Source: Staphylotrichum longicolle (lineage: Eukaryota; Ascomycota; Sordariomycetes; Sordariales; Chaetomiaceae). Taken from it: a stretch of DNA of 64,000 nt. A program made the translations under genes and the position numbers. Shown here in pieces: positions 34,642 through 46,731 of this stretch (positions are counted from its first letter, which is position 1; each line of letters opens with the position of its first letter). The notes below the pieces were generated by a model, which had not been told where the DNA came from, did not search any database, and worked only from the letters and a program-made list of their open reading frames with translations. The stretch is taken from NCBI GenBank assembly GCA_019096155.1, contig JAHCVI010000002.1, positions 930,001 to 994,000 on the forward strand. The letters are read 5' to 3'.

Positions 34642-35087
34642 TCTACTCCATGGGCCCCCCTCCTCTTATGTTCCCCATTTCGTGGACAAGGCTTTGCTCC
34701 GTCTGATGGCAAGATTGTCCTGGCAGGGGCGCCTAGCTGTCACGTCTAGCTGTCACGTCTAGTTGCCACGTCGTAGGACATGCAATCAGCATACGGACAA
34801 TATACACTGCACAAAGTCGGCCAGAAATGGGTTGAGTAGCGCATTTGGGACGGCTGTCAACCGCAAACAGCTCATTGATACCCACTGGCATAGTTTGTGA
34901 TGGAGTTTCCACCGGAAATGTACTTGACATAACTCTAGATATCTCCGTGCCTGTCCAGGATTACACAAGTAACCAGGCAGCCGGCACCACCCAAGAACCA
35001 AACAGACGGGCATCGCTTATCCCGTGCAACCCAACCAAAACCCATGACCATGCATCTCTCCGCCATCCAACCTTGCCGTAGAACCAG
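34642..35087. other. Intergenic, 0.45 kb, with a short direct repeat
   Basis: A 14-bp unit (ctgtcacgtctagt-like) is repeated three times at 34735-34772. Otherwise only promoter or 3' UTR sequence of the flanking minus-strand genes is seen. Confidence 0.5.
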
Positions 35088-36481
35088 CTACGTCTTGGCA
35101 GGCGGCGCCAAGTTCCCCTTCCCCTTTCCCTTCCCCTTCCCACCGCCCCTTGTACTCAACCGATGCCAAAACAACAGCGAAAACAGCGCTGCCAGCGCCT
35201 GCAACAAGATGGCCTTGCCATACAGCCTCACCTTCCTCGGCCACGCAATCCCTTGCCCCTGCCCCTCTCTCCTGGTCAGCACCACGTCGCCACCGCTGCC
35301 ATACGGACCGGTCGTGCTGCTCCCGAACCGATCCCTCACCTCCCTGTACCTCCCGACCTGGTCCGTGATGACGCCGTCCACGCCCTTCTTGACGCACCAC
35401 TCCATCCACCCCTCGTCGTTGACCGTCCACACGAACAGCCGCCGCCCCCGCTTGCGCGCCTCCCTGCGGAACCGCGCGCCGAGCGGGCCGACGAGCGTCG
35501 CCTGGAGCAGGTTGAAGTGCACGTCCGGGTGGTCGTCGGAGAGGAAGCGGCGGGCGTAGAGGAGCGAGAAGCCGATGTAGGCGAGCGGGTAGCCGGGGAG
35601 GTGGAGGCGGGCGTGGTTGATGTAGTTTTCCTTGCGGACGGGGCGACAAAATCAGTACCGAAACAATCCCCCCCCCCCTCCCGCCCAAAAGAAGGCCAAA
35701 CAAAAACTTACATTCCACCCCCCCACAACAACCCTCTCCTTCCACCCTCTCCCTCCACCACCACCACCAACGCTCACACCCGCGATCGTCCTCGCGATCG
35801 CCGGCAGCAGCAGCTCCGGGTCGTCGTCCGTCTTGACGTCCAGCAGCACCCACACCGCCTCCCGCCCCTGCCCTGCCCTCCTCTCCCCTCCGCAGCAGCA
35901 GCAAGCCACTCGAGCAGGTCCGCCAGGCGCGGCATCCCCTGGCGCGGCTCCTGCAGCGTCTGCAGCGTGCGCAGGTACGCCCAGTCGCAGTCGGCGATCT
36001 TGGCGTCGAGGCCGAAGCAGCGCTTGAGGGTGGGGTCCTTTTTTTTTTGAAAGGGGTTGTTAGTTTTTGTTACTACATGGATGGATGGATGGATGGATGG
36101 ATGGATGGATGGATTGGATGGGCTGTTGGGGGGGGGGGGGGGGGCGCGGGTTTACATGAGACAGCACGACGACGCCGTCGCGCGACAAGTGGACGTCGGT
36201 CTCGAGGCGTGGGCCCCGCGGCCAGGGCGCCGCGGAAGGCCGCCATGGTGTTCTCCGGGAAGGCGGCCTTGTAGCCCCGGTGGCCGATGTTCTGGGGCAG
36301 CCGCGGGAGGTGGCGGAGCGGGGTCGGGGAGGAGCCCGGTGCCGCGGCGGCTAGCACGCGGATAATGGGGTGTCAGTTTGCGAGGCGCCGGGCGGGGGAA
36401 GGGGGGGGGGGGAGTCGTACCGGTACCTGCACCCCCCGCGGCACTGCCGCCGTGAAGCAGCGGCGTTTCTTCGGGAGTCAT
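35088..36481 (-). CDS. pgc1: Glycerophosphodiester phosphodiesterase-domain protein (Pgc1-like), two apparent indels
   Basis: Four exons: 36427-36481, 36156-36350, 35712-36037 and 35088-35630. The start is MTPEETPLLHGG. GDPD signatures appear in order: NIGHRGYKAAFPENTMAAF, ETDVHLSRDGVVVLSH (metal-binding Glu and Asp), then DPTLKRCFG, VLLDVKTDDDPE, YIGFSLLYARRFL and VWTVNDEGWMEW. A C-terminal hydrophobic segment (AILLQALAALFSLLFW) would anchor the enzyme, as in yeast Pgc1, the phosphatidylglycerol phospholipase C of mitochondria and lipid droplets. The frame breaks twice. At the G4 run (36214-36217, + strand C4) one base fewer restores ALAAG...LETDVHLS. In the G-rich stretch 35861-35890 one more base restores the REAVWVLLDVK frame. 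With those the gene is intact; without them it would be a pseudogene. Confidence 0.8.
36077..36144 (+). repeat. (ATGG)n microsatellite and G17 run inside a GDPD intron
   Basis: About ten ATGG units are followed after a short spacer by 17 G. Both lie within the second intron (36038-36155) of the minus-strand GDPD gene, whose acceptor follows an A-rich tract. Length is likely to vary and to be hard to sequence. Confidence 0.9.
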
Positions 36482-39195
36482 GAGGTGGGATGGGATGAGA
36501 TGGTTCTGATGAGAGGTGAAGTGAGCGTCACCCTGTTTTTGGTGTCTTCTCCTTTTTGAAAGTCCACTACTGTGTACAGCGCGAGACAGACTGTTATCCC
36601 GTTGTAAAAGTCTCAAAGACCGGCGACACTGACGTGCTGGAGACCTGATCAACCACCGGAGACTTCGGTGGAGGTCGGGTTGCGGAGAGACTCCAACCCC
36701 GTCGCAAACGGAGATAGGCCGGGAGTGTCTCCACTAACACCGGCGCTTCCGGCCCCCGCATTCGGCTTCCTCCCCACCACGTGGAGCGGAAGTCTCCTGA
36801 TCGCCCGCCACCAGACGCCAGCTGGCGCCGATTGCCAACCAGAAACTGGGACCAGAATCCATCTCTCAGCTGTGCTTTAATGTTTTCTCCCCCTTGCGCG
36901 ATGGGCAACCACGACCGTCGCCTCTCCGTCCGGATGACTCTGAGAACCAGAAAAAGGACAAAACGGAAACGGGACGCCCAAAACAAGCACTCCGGCCCGG
37001 CCCTCACTTTAGCCTAATCCCCCAGCGTCGCACACGGCTCTGGTCACCACGTGGAAGGGTAAAATATGCAGAGGTGTGCGCGTCGTTTCCAGCCCGCCCG
37101 TCGGGGGTTTCGCATGCTGCTAATCTGTGGACGGATTGTCCCAAGGCGACATGACGGAACTGTGATCCCCGGGAGGAACCGGTTCTGCGCGATGTATTCC
37201 GTACACGCGGGATTGAATGTGTACAGTCGCTAACGTTGGTCTCGGTTTTACATAGGTATGGGAATGAGGGCCGAGCCCGCGAAAATCGCGACCGCGATGC
37301 CGGACGATCCTGATTAACCTCTAATCGGCGACCCACTGGCCAGTGTGGAAGTGTGGAACGCATGAACGTATTTCATTGTGTACCTTACTTGCATGTATGA
37401 ATATGAGTCCCAGAAGACTTTGGATTTTCCAGTGCAACCTTCATGTTCCCTGCTTGTGCCTTGCACTCCGTGTGTCTTGTCCACCCCCTGAATATCCTCA
37501 GGTCCAGCAACTTCACCTTAAGTTCCAAGTAGCATCCCTCTCCACAGCCCAATACCCTACCAAGTACTTAACAACAACTGCGTTCCACCGCCAATGCTGG
37601 CTATGACCTCATCCACGCCCACACGGCTCCGCAGGCCCAGCCCCAGCCAAGCCGACCCGTCTGTGCCCGTCCAGGCCCAGCCCGCCCTGCTCCTGGCAGA
37701 CCCTGTTTGGTTGTATCCGTACAGTGCAGACCTCATTGAAGGGGGGAAGGAAAGGGACGGGAATGCTGGGATACGAGAGCCACGTTGACGCCGTGACCGC
37801 CGAAGCGTGGAGTGGGCTCCCCTGGCTTTGTTACGAGGCTGTTCTCCCAAAAGCGAAAACGAGACGCTCGGTCTCTATTGCTGTGGGGAACATGACCGTT
37901 GCCCTCGTTGTTCTGTGGCTCGCACCTTGAGGTTTCGAAGGCTGTTTTGCTGGGCTGATTCGTTGCCGTGGCAAATTTCTGCCGTCATTGTCATTGTCAT
38001 TGTCATTGTCATTGCCATCGCCATTGTCATTGTCATCGCCATCACCATTTGCCATTGCCGTCGTCCCCAAATCCAAAACCATCTCCACTTGAGACCACCC
38101 CACAACGGCATTCGATACTTTCATACTCCATAGACACACAGTACCTGGAGTTCATAACCAAGCAACAAGGACGAATCCAGTTTGTCCTTCCTCACCCCGC
38201 CCACAAAACCCTCCCAAAAACACCCCGCGCCGGCCTACCACTACCACTACCACTCCCACAAAAACACAGTATGTACGCCCACCTCCTTCCTCTCCCCCCC
38301 TGACCTAGCTCCAGATCGTTCAAACCCCCGAAGTTCCCGGCACTGCATGGCCCACCGAGTCAGGCCCTGTGGAGCAGGACCGTCCCATCTGTGGGGAAAG
38401 CCAAGCGTCGATAGTTAAGCAGGCGTCGCATTCAGCTCGGTCGGTAGGGTGGGGGAGAGGAGCCCCGATCGGTCTCAGCTTTCGAGTGAGGCGCGAAGAG
38501 GGGAGAAGATCCCAACAAAAAAAGGAGAAAAAGTCCCCCTGTCCCGCCCTAGACCTAGGCGGTCACGGTGTCCAAGATCACGGGGGGTTCCGAGGGTCAC
38601 GGTGTGCGTCTCGAGATCACGAGGTCAAGAAAAAGGAGGGCCAAAGTGGGCCAGCCAGGAAAATGATGATGAACTGCGACCTGTGTACATTTTCTGATTG
38701 TGATATTCTAACTGGTAATTTTGTTTGTTCTTGTTGTTGCGCTGGGCTTGACAGAGACCCAAGACCGGAATCCAACTTGCTCCACCCGGTGTGAAGATAT
38801 CGGCAACGAAGACGGTGCTGGCTAGACAAAGACAGTACACACCGTTATGTAGCGAAAAGAAGAAAATATACCATCAAGTAAAATCCAAAAAAGGCCGTTC
38901 CAATGAATCCAGATACTATTTACCGCAGAGCCAAGACGCAAACTCCCGAAACCCAAAGACACAAAAAACGTACCATATGACCCAGACATCCTCAACCCAA
39001 CCAACCCAACCTCCACGCCGTACCCCAAACGAGCACCCACGCGTAGGTATACCCACCTCTCAATCAGACGCCAGCAGGAGCAGATCTCGCGGAGCGAAAA
39101 AAGACGACAAAAAAAGGTGGCCCAGAGATATCCCATCCCATCCCATCCTATCCCTCATTCCCTCTTATCATAAAACCCAAAAAAGCAGTCACAAA
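36482..39195. other. Intergenic, 2.7 kb, with microsatellites
   Basis: No gene was recognised. A CATTGT-type hexanucleotide tract lies at 37984-38058 and a short CCACTA tract at 38237-38254. Open frames here are under 145 codons and lack domains. The right part should be the 3' side of facB, the left part the promoter of the GDPD gene. Confidence 0.45.
37984..38058 (+). repeat. Hexanucleotide (CATTGT)n microsatellite
   Basis: Near-perfect CATTGT units, with CATCGC variants, run for about 75 bp in non-coding sequence. Confidence 0.85.
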
Positions 39196-42066
39196 TCACA
39201 GCGCAAACCCGGCCTCCAACCCCTCCAACACATACCCCTCCGCCGTCGCAACCGGCATCATCCCCCGCCCAAAATCCATCCCGCTCCCGACACTAACCAA
39301 ATCATCCCCCGAGCTCAGCCCGTCCTCGCTCAGACTAACCACGCTCTGTCCGGAACCCGTCCCGCTCCCAAAGTCCCCCAGATTAAACCCCGTCAGGTCC
39401 CACGAGTCGGGCGACCAGGCCGCCGCCACCGCTGCTGCTGCCGCCGCATGTGACGACACGGGCGTCGCCGTCTGCGTCTGCTCCGCGAGCGCGAGCCCCG
39501 GCCCGCCGTAAATGGCATCGTACACATTTAGCTGACCGCTGTCGATGGAGCCGAGGAGGGCTTCCCACTCGGCGGTGGAGGCGGAGGCCCCCTTCTGGAG
39601 ATGGGCGTACAGGTGCGCCTGCTGGGCGTGGGTCGAAGATTGGTGGGGGTGCGGGTGGTGGTTGTGGTGCGGGCTGCCGCGGGGGTGAATGGGCGAGGAG
39701 GGGGAGTCGAGGTGGAGGTATTCCATGGCTGCTTGCTTCGGGTTGGTGTTTGGCGAGGTGGAGAGGCGGGCGAGCATGGCGGCTTGCGCGGCGTGCGCTT
39801 GGCTGAGGGAGAGGCGGTGGTCGCGTTGGGAGAGCGGGACGGTTGGCCGCGGGCTGTCGAAAGAGCCTCGCGAGCGGGCGGGGAGCTGATCGGCTCGGGT
39901 TTGCTGGTGGGTGTGAGGCATCGTCATCCGGCGGAGCTTCTCCTGTTGTAAGAGCAGATCGGTCTCGCTCATGCGGCGGCGAGGTGGCGGCCGAGGGTCG
40001 GGGTGCGCCTTGTGCGCCGTGGTGGGAGAGGTTCGGTGAGTTGGCGGGCGGTGAGGCAGGTATCCGGGCTTTGCCTCGGCGGCGTCGGCAGCGACTGAGG
40101 CGCAGGCTCATCAACGGTGACGAGCATTCCGGCGACGCGCTTAAAGTCATAACAGCCCGGGGCTTTCGCCTTCTCCACGGCCTTGATCACGGCGTTGATG
40201 AGCTTCTCGTCGTCCTTCAGCAGCTTGCTGTCGTGCTTGAGGTCCATCGTCTGGTAGAGCAAGACCATGCCGCAGAGGACAAGCGTGTCCGCCCTGTTCA
40301 GGCAGAAGGCGAAGGACATGTTCCGTTCCTCGAGCAGCTGGATGATCTGGATGATGTGCTTGCTCGACTCTCCAACCGCGATCATCGCGGAAGCCGCCTT
40401 GGGCCCCAGGCTAGAGGTGACAGCGGGGCGGAAGATGAGGGTGCGAGTGTAGTAGTATGCAAGAGCCTGGAGCTGCGTCAGTCGCATGTGAACTCGGCAT
40501 CGACGTGGAGGCGGCACTTACCAGAATCGGTGACCGGCTCCCGGTGACGTCGGTCGATGGCTTGTCTTGCTTGAAGGTGAGCCTGAGGTGTTGAGGCAGC
40601 TTCTCGTACCAGTCGTCGAGCTCGGCGCCGAGAGCAGACATTTGCTGGAGCGAAAGCTCGTGGGAGGTTGCAGAAGGATAAATCTTCTCCAGCACCTTTG
40701 CCAGGATCCGGGATCCACGGAACAAAGCGAGCGCGTTGGAGAGCCGAGTAGCCTCACCCGGGAGGCTCGGCTGGAAGCCCTTCTCGGTAACGTACTCATC
40801 ATCGGTATCTGACGGGAACTCGGCGTGGACGTCCTCCTCCTTGAGCAGCTTGGGCAGGCCGAGGATGGCGGCAGAGAAGCTTTCAAATGTCAGCAAGGCC
40901 CGCGGAGGGTGACCAATGGCACATACCAGTCAAGTGTGTAGAGAGTCCAGAAGACCTTCTTCCGGGTCTCGATGGTGAGGACGCCAAAAGAGAAACGCTT
41001 CTGGCTCTGATGCAGACCAAGCCGGTGCGACAACCCGACAGCGATGCCCTTATAGTGTTGCAGCCTCTTGTAGTCGGCCCTGATGGTGCAGTAAATAAGC
41101 GCGAGCAAGAGGCATTGCAGGGTCATCATGGTGTTGTCCATAAGGATTGCCTCGAGAGCCCGCTGCCATTGCTGTTCGCAGGCGGCGATCTGATGGAGGT
41201 CGGGCTGCTCTCCTGAGAGCGCAGCGATGCCGAAGACAAGGTAGAGCTGCGCCAGCTTGTGGTTGTTCTTGATCTTCTCGGGGTCCGCAACAAACTCCTC
41301 ATAGACGCGAAGGAACGTGGGCTTGTGAAGGACAGGGAACAGAGGCGCCCACTCTTGAAAGTAGACATTGACGCATCTGTCCGAGAATAACCCGCGCGGT
41401 ATCCTCATTGTCTGGGCAGGCGGCTTGGGTATGAGGGGATAGCATCCCTGGATATGCAGGAAGGCTTCTGGGTTGAATTCCGAGCACGACTTGCCCGTCT
41501 CCTGCATCTTACGTTTCAAGGATTCTGAGAGACACGGTTAGAAAAGCGGTCAGTCACAGGTGTGAGCATGGATTCGACAAACCAATGAACCCGCGGCCGC
41601 TCGAGGCGCCCATGAAGTAAGAGTCTGAGTTCTCGACGCCGAGCAACAACGGCGAAGCCTGGACCCTGAATGTGTCCTCCTTGGCTGCCGGGCTACCATC
41701 CTTCCTTGCGTCGGTGGCGGGTGGTGTCTGGCATTGCTCGACAGGTGACCGCCTGTTGCCATGCATCCTCGAGAGCATGTCGATCTTCTCGTCCTTCTCA
41801 TCCAACAAGTCCTTCAGTTCCCGCACCTCGCCTTCCAGCACGCGCACACGCTCTTCCAACGACTCGGTGTAGCCCCTAGGGAAGGCACGGCGGCTCAGCT
41901 TGTCGCTGGTGCGGCACTCGAAGCCAACGTTGGCGCATTGCGAGCATGTCGGTCGGATGCCATCGCAGCGGATCTTCTTGCTGCGGCATCGGTCGCAGGC
42001 CTGTGCAATGCGACTCTGCGAACTGGTGCCCACCTTGATCACTTTCATGGGTAGAATTCCCGGCAT
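39196..42066 (-). CDS. facB: Zn2Cys6 transcription factor FacB/acu-15 (acetate-utilisation regulator), one apparent frameshift
   Basis: Four exons: 41583-42066, 40927-41524, 40522-40879 and 39196-40466. Introns are of 58, 47 and 55 nt, and every join is phase-correct. The N-terminus MPGILPMKVIKVGTSSQSR, the binuclear zinc cluster CDRCRSKKIRCDGIRPTC...C, and the linker/coiled coil SLEERVRVLEGEVRELKDLL are characteristic of FacB. A fungal-specific middle region follows (NVYFQEWAPLFPVLHKPTFL, LGLHQSQKRFSFG). FacB activates acetyl-CoA synthetase, glyoxylate-cycle and related genes during growth on acetate. The C-terminal acidic region (SWDLTGFNLGDFGSG) lies in a different frame from QSLPTPPRQSPDTCLTAR. 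One missing base at about 40020-40065 would join them through TSPTTAHKAH and RRRMSETDLLLQQEKL. Confidence 0.92.
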
Positions 42067-45000
42067 CTTGGCGGTGATTCCGCAATCCCCTTTCTTTTTA
42101 CTTGCTTTCTCTCCTCAGGTTCGTCGCATTCGCAAATCGGATGGGTTCGTCTGAATGACACTCGATTGGGCACGGTTGACGAAGGCGGCGGCGTCCAGTG
42201 GTCCGGATGACGCGCACGCGAGTTAGCGGAAGTGTTGAAATTGGCAGCACTAGCCGCAACGGCGCTCACACCCTTTTGGTAGTCGGAACGGTAGTGTCGA
42301 CCATGGACTGGCAATGCTGAACGCTTGGTGGCAACAACGTGTCGAAGTTACAGGAAGGAACGGAAGGAATCCAAACAGCAATAGCGGGAGAGCGAGCGAC
42401 CAGGAGGGCGGGGCCAGTGGGTTTTAAAGGATGGCAGGCACCGTGCAGGGAAGTGAGGGAAAAATGGCAGAGTGGCAGCCCAGGTGGACCTCCTGCACAC
42501 CGGCCCACGCGGAGACCGCAGCGAATCTGCGGAGGAAAATTGGAAACGGTCGGTCAGCACTCGCAGACAGGGCACCGTTGGCGAGCAGGGTTTCCGGTTG
42601 TTGGAGGACGGACGCCGTCGATTGGCCGGCAGCCTGATCCCTCAACCCTGCCTAGCCCGACTTCCCCAATGGGTGACGGCGAGGCAAAATCTGGGGAGAA
42701 CAGGGATCTTGTGCTGACAGGGCCCCTCCGTATTTTTCGTCGTTTCGTTAGCCCACGGGTGCACCCTAATGACTCTCCGTCTTTGTTTCGTTAGCGCAGA
42801 TCCAGAGCCTGGCTGCCACACTGTATTTAAAGCACATTTCACTATGTGCAATCATAGAAAGTTGTTTCTGAGCATCTCCCGCTCAACTTATGTCCCAGCC
42901 GGCACTCCGTCCGTCAAACCTCGCCGCCCTTATCACGGATCGAGGGTGTGCCTCCACTCTCCAGCCTGGCCCCCCTCCGGCTACGGGGAATCTGGAAGCT
43001 CTTATTCGGGGCCCCGCATTCCAAAATGGCACCACCCAGAACACCATCTTCTGCGCTAGGCTCCGGGCAGCTACGCCGGATTGAAAAGGATCGCATCATG
43101 GGGGTAAGTGGGTCGAGGGCGACCTCGGTGCGCTCGCCGTCAGCCCAGACTGCCGCTTCCGGTCGGGTGCATCATCACTGTAATCGGCGACCACATGGCA
43201 GGCGCAGAAACCGTGATCCACGATGTCAAAAGTGGCGGACCCAAGGTTCACCCCCCGACGATCCTTCCGTCTGGGTCAAAAGGTTGGAAAGTGGGACGAT
43301 AGTCACAACTTGGCGATGTTGCTAGGCACTTGCACTGCCCAGCACCAGCAGGGTCGCAGGTACACTTAATACCGCAAAAACATAACAAGCAGAAAGAGCC
43401 CGTCAATAAGGAGGCGAGGACGGACCGAAACAAAAGCCGACGACACACACAACTGCCCGGACCGTGTAACCATCCCGCCAAACTCGACACCCATGAGGGC
43501 GGGCAGGTGACGAACGGGCAACTCTGACCGAGTCATCCCTTGTTCCTGGTGGTGAGGGTGAGCGATAGGCCAGTCAAGGGCGACGAGACTGCCCTGCTTG
43601 CCAGCCGCGCGTCTTAATATCGAAAGAACATTAAGACAAAGAGATATCTCTGCCCATGCTCCGGATCAAACAAGCCCCTCTCACATCACCGAGAGCCGTG
43701 CCGATTCCCGCCACAAAAACCCCAGGGGCCACCCCCCCAAAGATGCCAATGTGCCGGACCTGAAAAGCCGTTTCTCTGGGAAGGCTGACGGCAAAGGCGC
43801 GTTTGACCTAGCAGGTTGGCATTATGAAACCGGCCCCAGTTGAACAGGAATTGGTCGGGAACCAAGCCTTTGCCAACGACAAGTCTCGGTCGGGGAACAC
43901 CCTGGAGGGGCCGGTCAGAACACGTTTTAGACCTTGTCCTGCGCAGGGTGGATATCTCTCCCCTTACTCGAGCATGTCCTCGCCGCGCTAAATGAGCAAG
44001 TTTGTACCTTACAGCATGCCTTAACATAGCACAGTTTTCGTGGTTCGTTTAACGTTACTCTACTGAGCGGTCCCAATTTGCTGGGCAGCGTAGGGCATGT
44101 ACAGAATACCTTAATGTGCACAGTAGCGCGTTCTCTTTGCGTCGCGGCGTCGCCCCCCGGACCCGACACTTAACCACGAAAGGCGAAGAAAAGAACAGCA
44201 TCCCCGCAAAATGCGCTGATCGCTCGCAGAACGGGGGTGCAGTGATTCTCGAGATCGACTCATCTCACTCATTTACGACGGGGTCCGATTCTTCGCGAAA
44301 AGACCCCAGCTTCCCCGCATTTTCATGGCAAGATGAGTGGATAGGGTTGCTGTGTGCTGTGATGTGGCAGGGTGGGCAGGCAACCAACAAACAAGTCGAC
44401 TCCCGGCAAAAGTGGCACCCCTCGTCCGTCCATTCCGAGATTTGCAGATTTCAGTTCGTGGTGCCATCCACAATCTTGGGCGCCGATGGATGCAAATGCC
44501 TCGTGGCATTTTTGTTGCTAGGGTTGAATCTGGCATGGCTCAGGAGGGAGATTTTCGTTGCCGTTCCTGCAACTTCCTCTGCCCAGACTCTGGGGTTCCC
44601 CATGGGGTTGGGATTTTGACACGACTTGGCCAGAGCGGGGGGCGGTGGTTCTTACACCACCACTTCTTGCCCCGCGTCTTCTCTTCTCGAAACCCTCCAG
44701 GAACTTCAGATCCGACCTTTTTAGAGCTCGGGACCTTCCACGCCACCCAACCAAGCAACCCACGTGTATACGAAGCAAGAGCTTGCTTTTCTACCAGGTT
44801 CTGGCGGTTTCGCAACCCCTGCCGGGTTGTGCTTCGACGACGCTGTGTGATGCCCATCAGAGTCATCACTCCCCCCCTTCTGAGCGCAAGTGACATTGCC
44901 CACAAGCCACTCCGCGAATGCCATCCCATTAAGGTACTGGTATTTTGTCTGCGTCATTTGCCATGAGGCCATCCCACACCTCCTCCGCCCAGCCCAGAAT

Positions 45001-45081
45001 CTCCCAGACGTATGATGTCGATGCAACGAGGCGGAGCGCATGCAAACAAAAGACAATGTTTCGCTTCAGCGCCGGCAATCC
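42067..45081. other. Long intergenic region upstream of facB, 3.0 kb
   Basis: No conserved gene was recognised. The longest frame (209 codons at 44337-44966, plus) has no domain and overlaps antisense frames. A TATTTAAA-like element lies near 42830. Such a long upstream space fits a regulated transcription-factor gene with an extended promoter or leader, but nothing in the sequence proves it. Confidence 0.45.
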
Positions 45082-46731
45082 TCAGCTAAAGTCGTCGGGC
45101 TCATTGGACGCCTCCTCCCCAGCCAGACCCGATTCGGCAGGTTCCTTCAGTCCGAGGTAAGCCACCACGTTTTTGTCCGTCAGAAGCGAGCTTCTCTGCA
45201 GCAAGGACCCTGTCAGCTTCTTAACCCAATTCGAGTTGCCCTGCATGCAGATCGTGGTGGTGTTCCGCATCTGACAGCCAAACAACGTGGTCGCGTGCCA
45301 TTGTAATTGAACGGTACTTACCTCCTCCTCGAGGGCTTCGATGGCGCGTTCGAGAATGTCCATCTCGATCTCACGCAGGAGCAGTGCGGCCCTGTAACAG
45401 TCCTCGCGCAGCTCTCCCGACGCAGCATCAGGGGGCGCGGTCGACTGCATGCGCTCGAGCTGCGTCTGTAGACACTCTTGGACGACCGTGGCCACGCGCA
45501 GCCCGAAGAGCGCGGAGAGGGGGTGGTCCCGCAGCAGGGTTTCGAACGCGCTCGTTCGATCCGTGACATCCTCGTCCTGCCAGAACACGCGCAGCTGCCG
45601 ACCCCCGTCGGTCTGCTGCAGGACCCTGAACTCGAGCCCGTCCTCCTCGTTGACGCACATGAGATACGCGAAAGCGCTCCGCCACCGGATGGGCCCATCC
45701 CTACCGTCGTCCCGCGCCACGTGGATTTTAGGCGCCTCGCCGAAGGCGACAAGCTTCGCCTTGGCCAGCGGATCGTCCGGGAACGGGCTCAGGGGCAGCA
45801 CCAGCCCGTCCGCGGTCGACGCCCGGTCGATGAAGCCGTAGCTGAAGAGCATTTCCGCCGCGGACTTTGCTTCGCCGTAGCTGATGGTGATCTCGTCGCC
45901 CTGGGCGACGCGGACGCCCGGCCGGGGCAGCAGGACCACCTCGTCCTTGGGGCTCTCCTCGTAGTATGCCGAGGGCGCGGCCGAGTGGTTCAGCATGTCG
46001 ATGCAGGGGACCATGGATTCCCCGGACCTTGGCAGCTCCAGGCAGCGGGAGCGGTACAGGGCGTCGAGGCGGATCCAATCTGTAAACGAGACCGAGCCAT
46101 GCTCCCAGAGCAGCGCGAACCAGCAGGTGATGTCGGACGACTTCTCGCGGATCAGGGCAAACTCGGCGTCCAGGGCTGAGATCTTGGCGTTGACGGCCGC
46201 CTCGAGCGAGGTGCCCCGTAGGAGGTGCCTCTCGTCCTCGGTCCAGAGCGTGGGCACCAGGACCGTTTCGGGGAGGAACTGGAGATACTCGGTCCAGGGG
46301 TTCTTGACGCCCACGGGGGAGTGGCCCGATCGGGAAGCCAGGACCGTCTGGACGAGGAGGAACAGCAACACATCGGCCCGCGCGGACTGCAATGTGGTCA
46401 GTTCGGGCCCAATCGTGCGGTAAGATGGGGGGGTGGTGCAAGGAGAGGGATTTCGTTTTGTTACATGATGGCCAACGGTGTCCAGCAGTTGCCGAAAGCT
46501 CTTGTCCTCCTTTGCATACTCGTCCACAGCCGCAGCATTGAGCACGAGGTCGTGTGGCACGGTGAGAAGAGCCGGGACGTCAGCAGTGCCGTCTGTGGCT
46601 TCCAGATCTTTGCTGCAGACCACGCCATAACCCTTTCCCTTGATGTTGGTCACCTGGGCGTTGTGAAATGACACGTCGTTGAGGTATGCCCAAGCTGGGA
46701 GGTTCTCGATGGGGAGCGTGGGCCAGGGCAT
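45082..46731 (-). CDS. SET-domain protein lysine methyltransferase (Rkm/SETD6-like)
   Basis: The frame runs uninterrupted for 549 codons, but two introns are clear and both are multiples of three: 46387-46464 (78 nt, gtaaca...ctgacc...ttgcag) and 45196-45321 (126 nt, gtaagt...ctgaca...ctgcag). Splicing gives 507 aa. The split SET domain has the early block VTNIKGKGYGVVCSKDL near residue 30. The late block is MVPCIDMLNHSAAPSAYY with GDEITISYGE, the NH and Y motifs that bind AdoMet and form the active site; FSYGFIDR comes next. A Rubisco-LSMT-like C-terminal domain completes the chain. Members methylate ribosomal proteins, histones or other factors. The target here cannot be told. Confidence 0.88.
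   Translation of the reverse strand: MPWPTLPIENLPAWAYLNDVSFHNAQVTNIKGKGYGVVCSKDLEATDGTADVPALLTVPHDLVLNAAAVDEYAKEDKSFRQLLDTVGHHVTKRNPSPCTTPPSYRTIGPELTTLQSARADVLLFLLVQTVLASRSGHSPVGVKNPWTEYLQFLPETVLVPTLWTEDERHLLRGTSLEAAVNAKISALDAEFALIREKSSDITCWFALLWEHGSVSFTDWIRLDALYRSRCLELPRSGESMVPCIDMLNHSAAPSAYYEESPKDEVVLLPRPGVRVAQGDEITISYGEAKSAAEMLFSYGFIDRASTADGLVLPLSPFPDDPLAKAKLVAFGEAPKIHVARDDGRDGPIRWRSAFAYLMCVNEEDGLEFRVLQQTDGGRQLRVFWQDEDVTDRTSAFETLLRDHPLSALFGLRVATVVQECLQTQLERMQSTAPPDAASGELREDCYRAALLLREIEMDILERAIEALEEEVSTVQLQWHATTLFGCQMRNTTTICMQGNSNWVKKLTGSLLQRSSLLTDKNVVAYLGLKEPAESGLAGEEASNEPDDFS

Noticed and set aside
44337..44966. 209-codon plus-strand frame upstream of facB
   Set aside because: No domain, mixed composition, overlapped by antisense frames of similar length.
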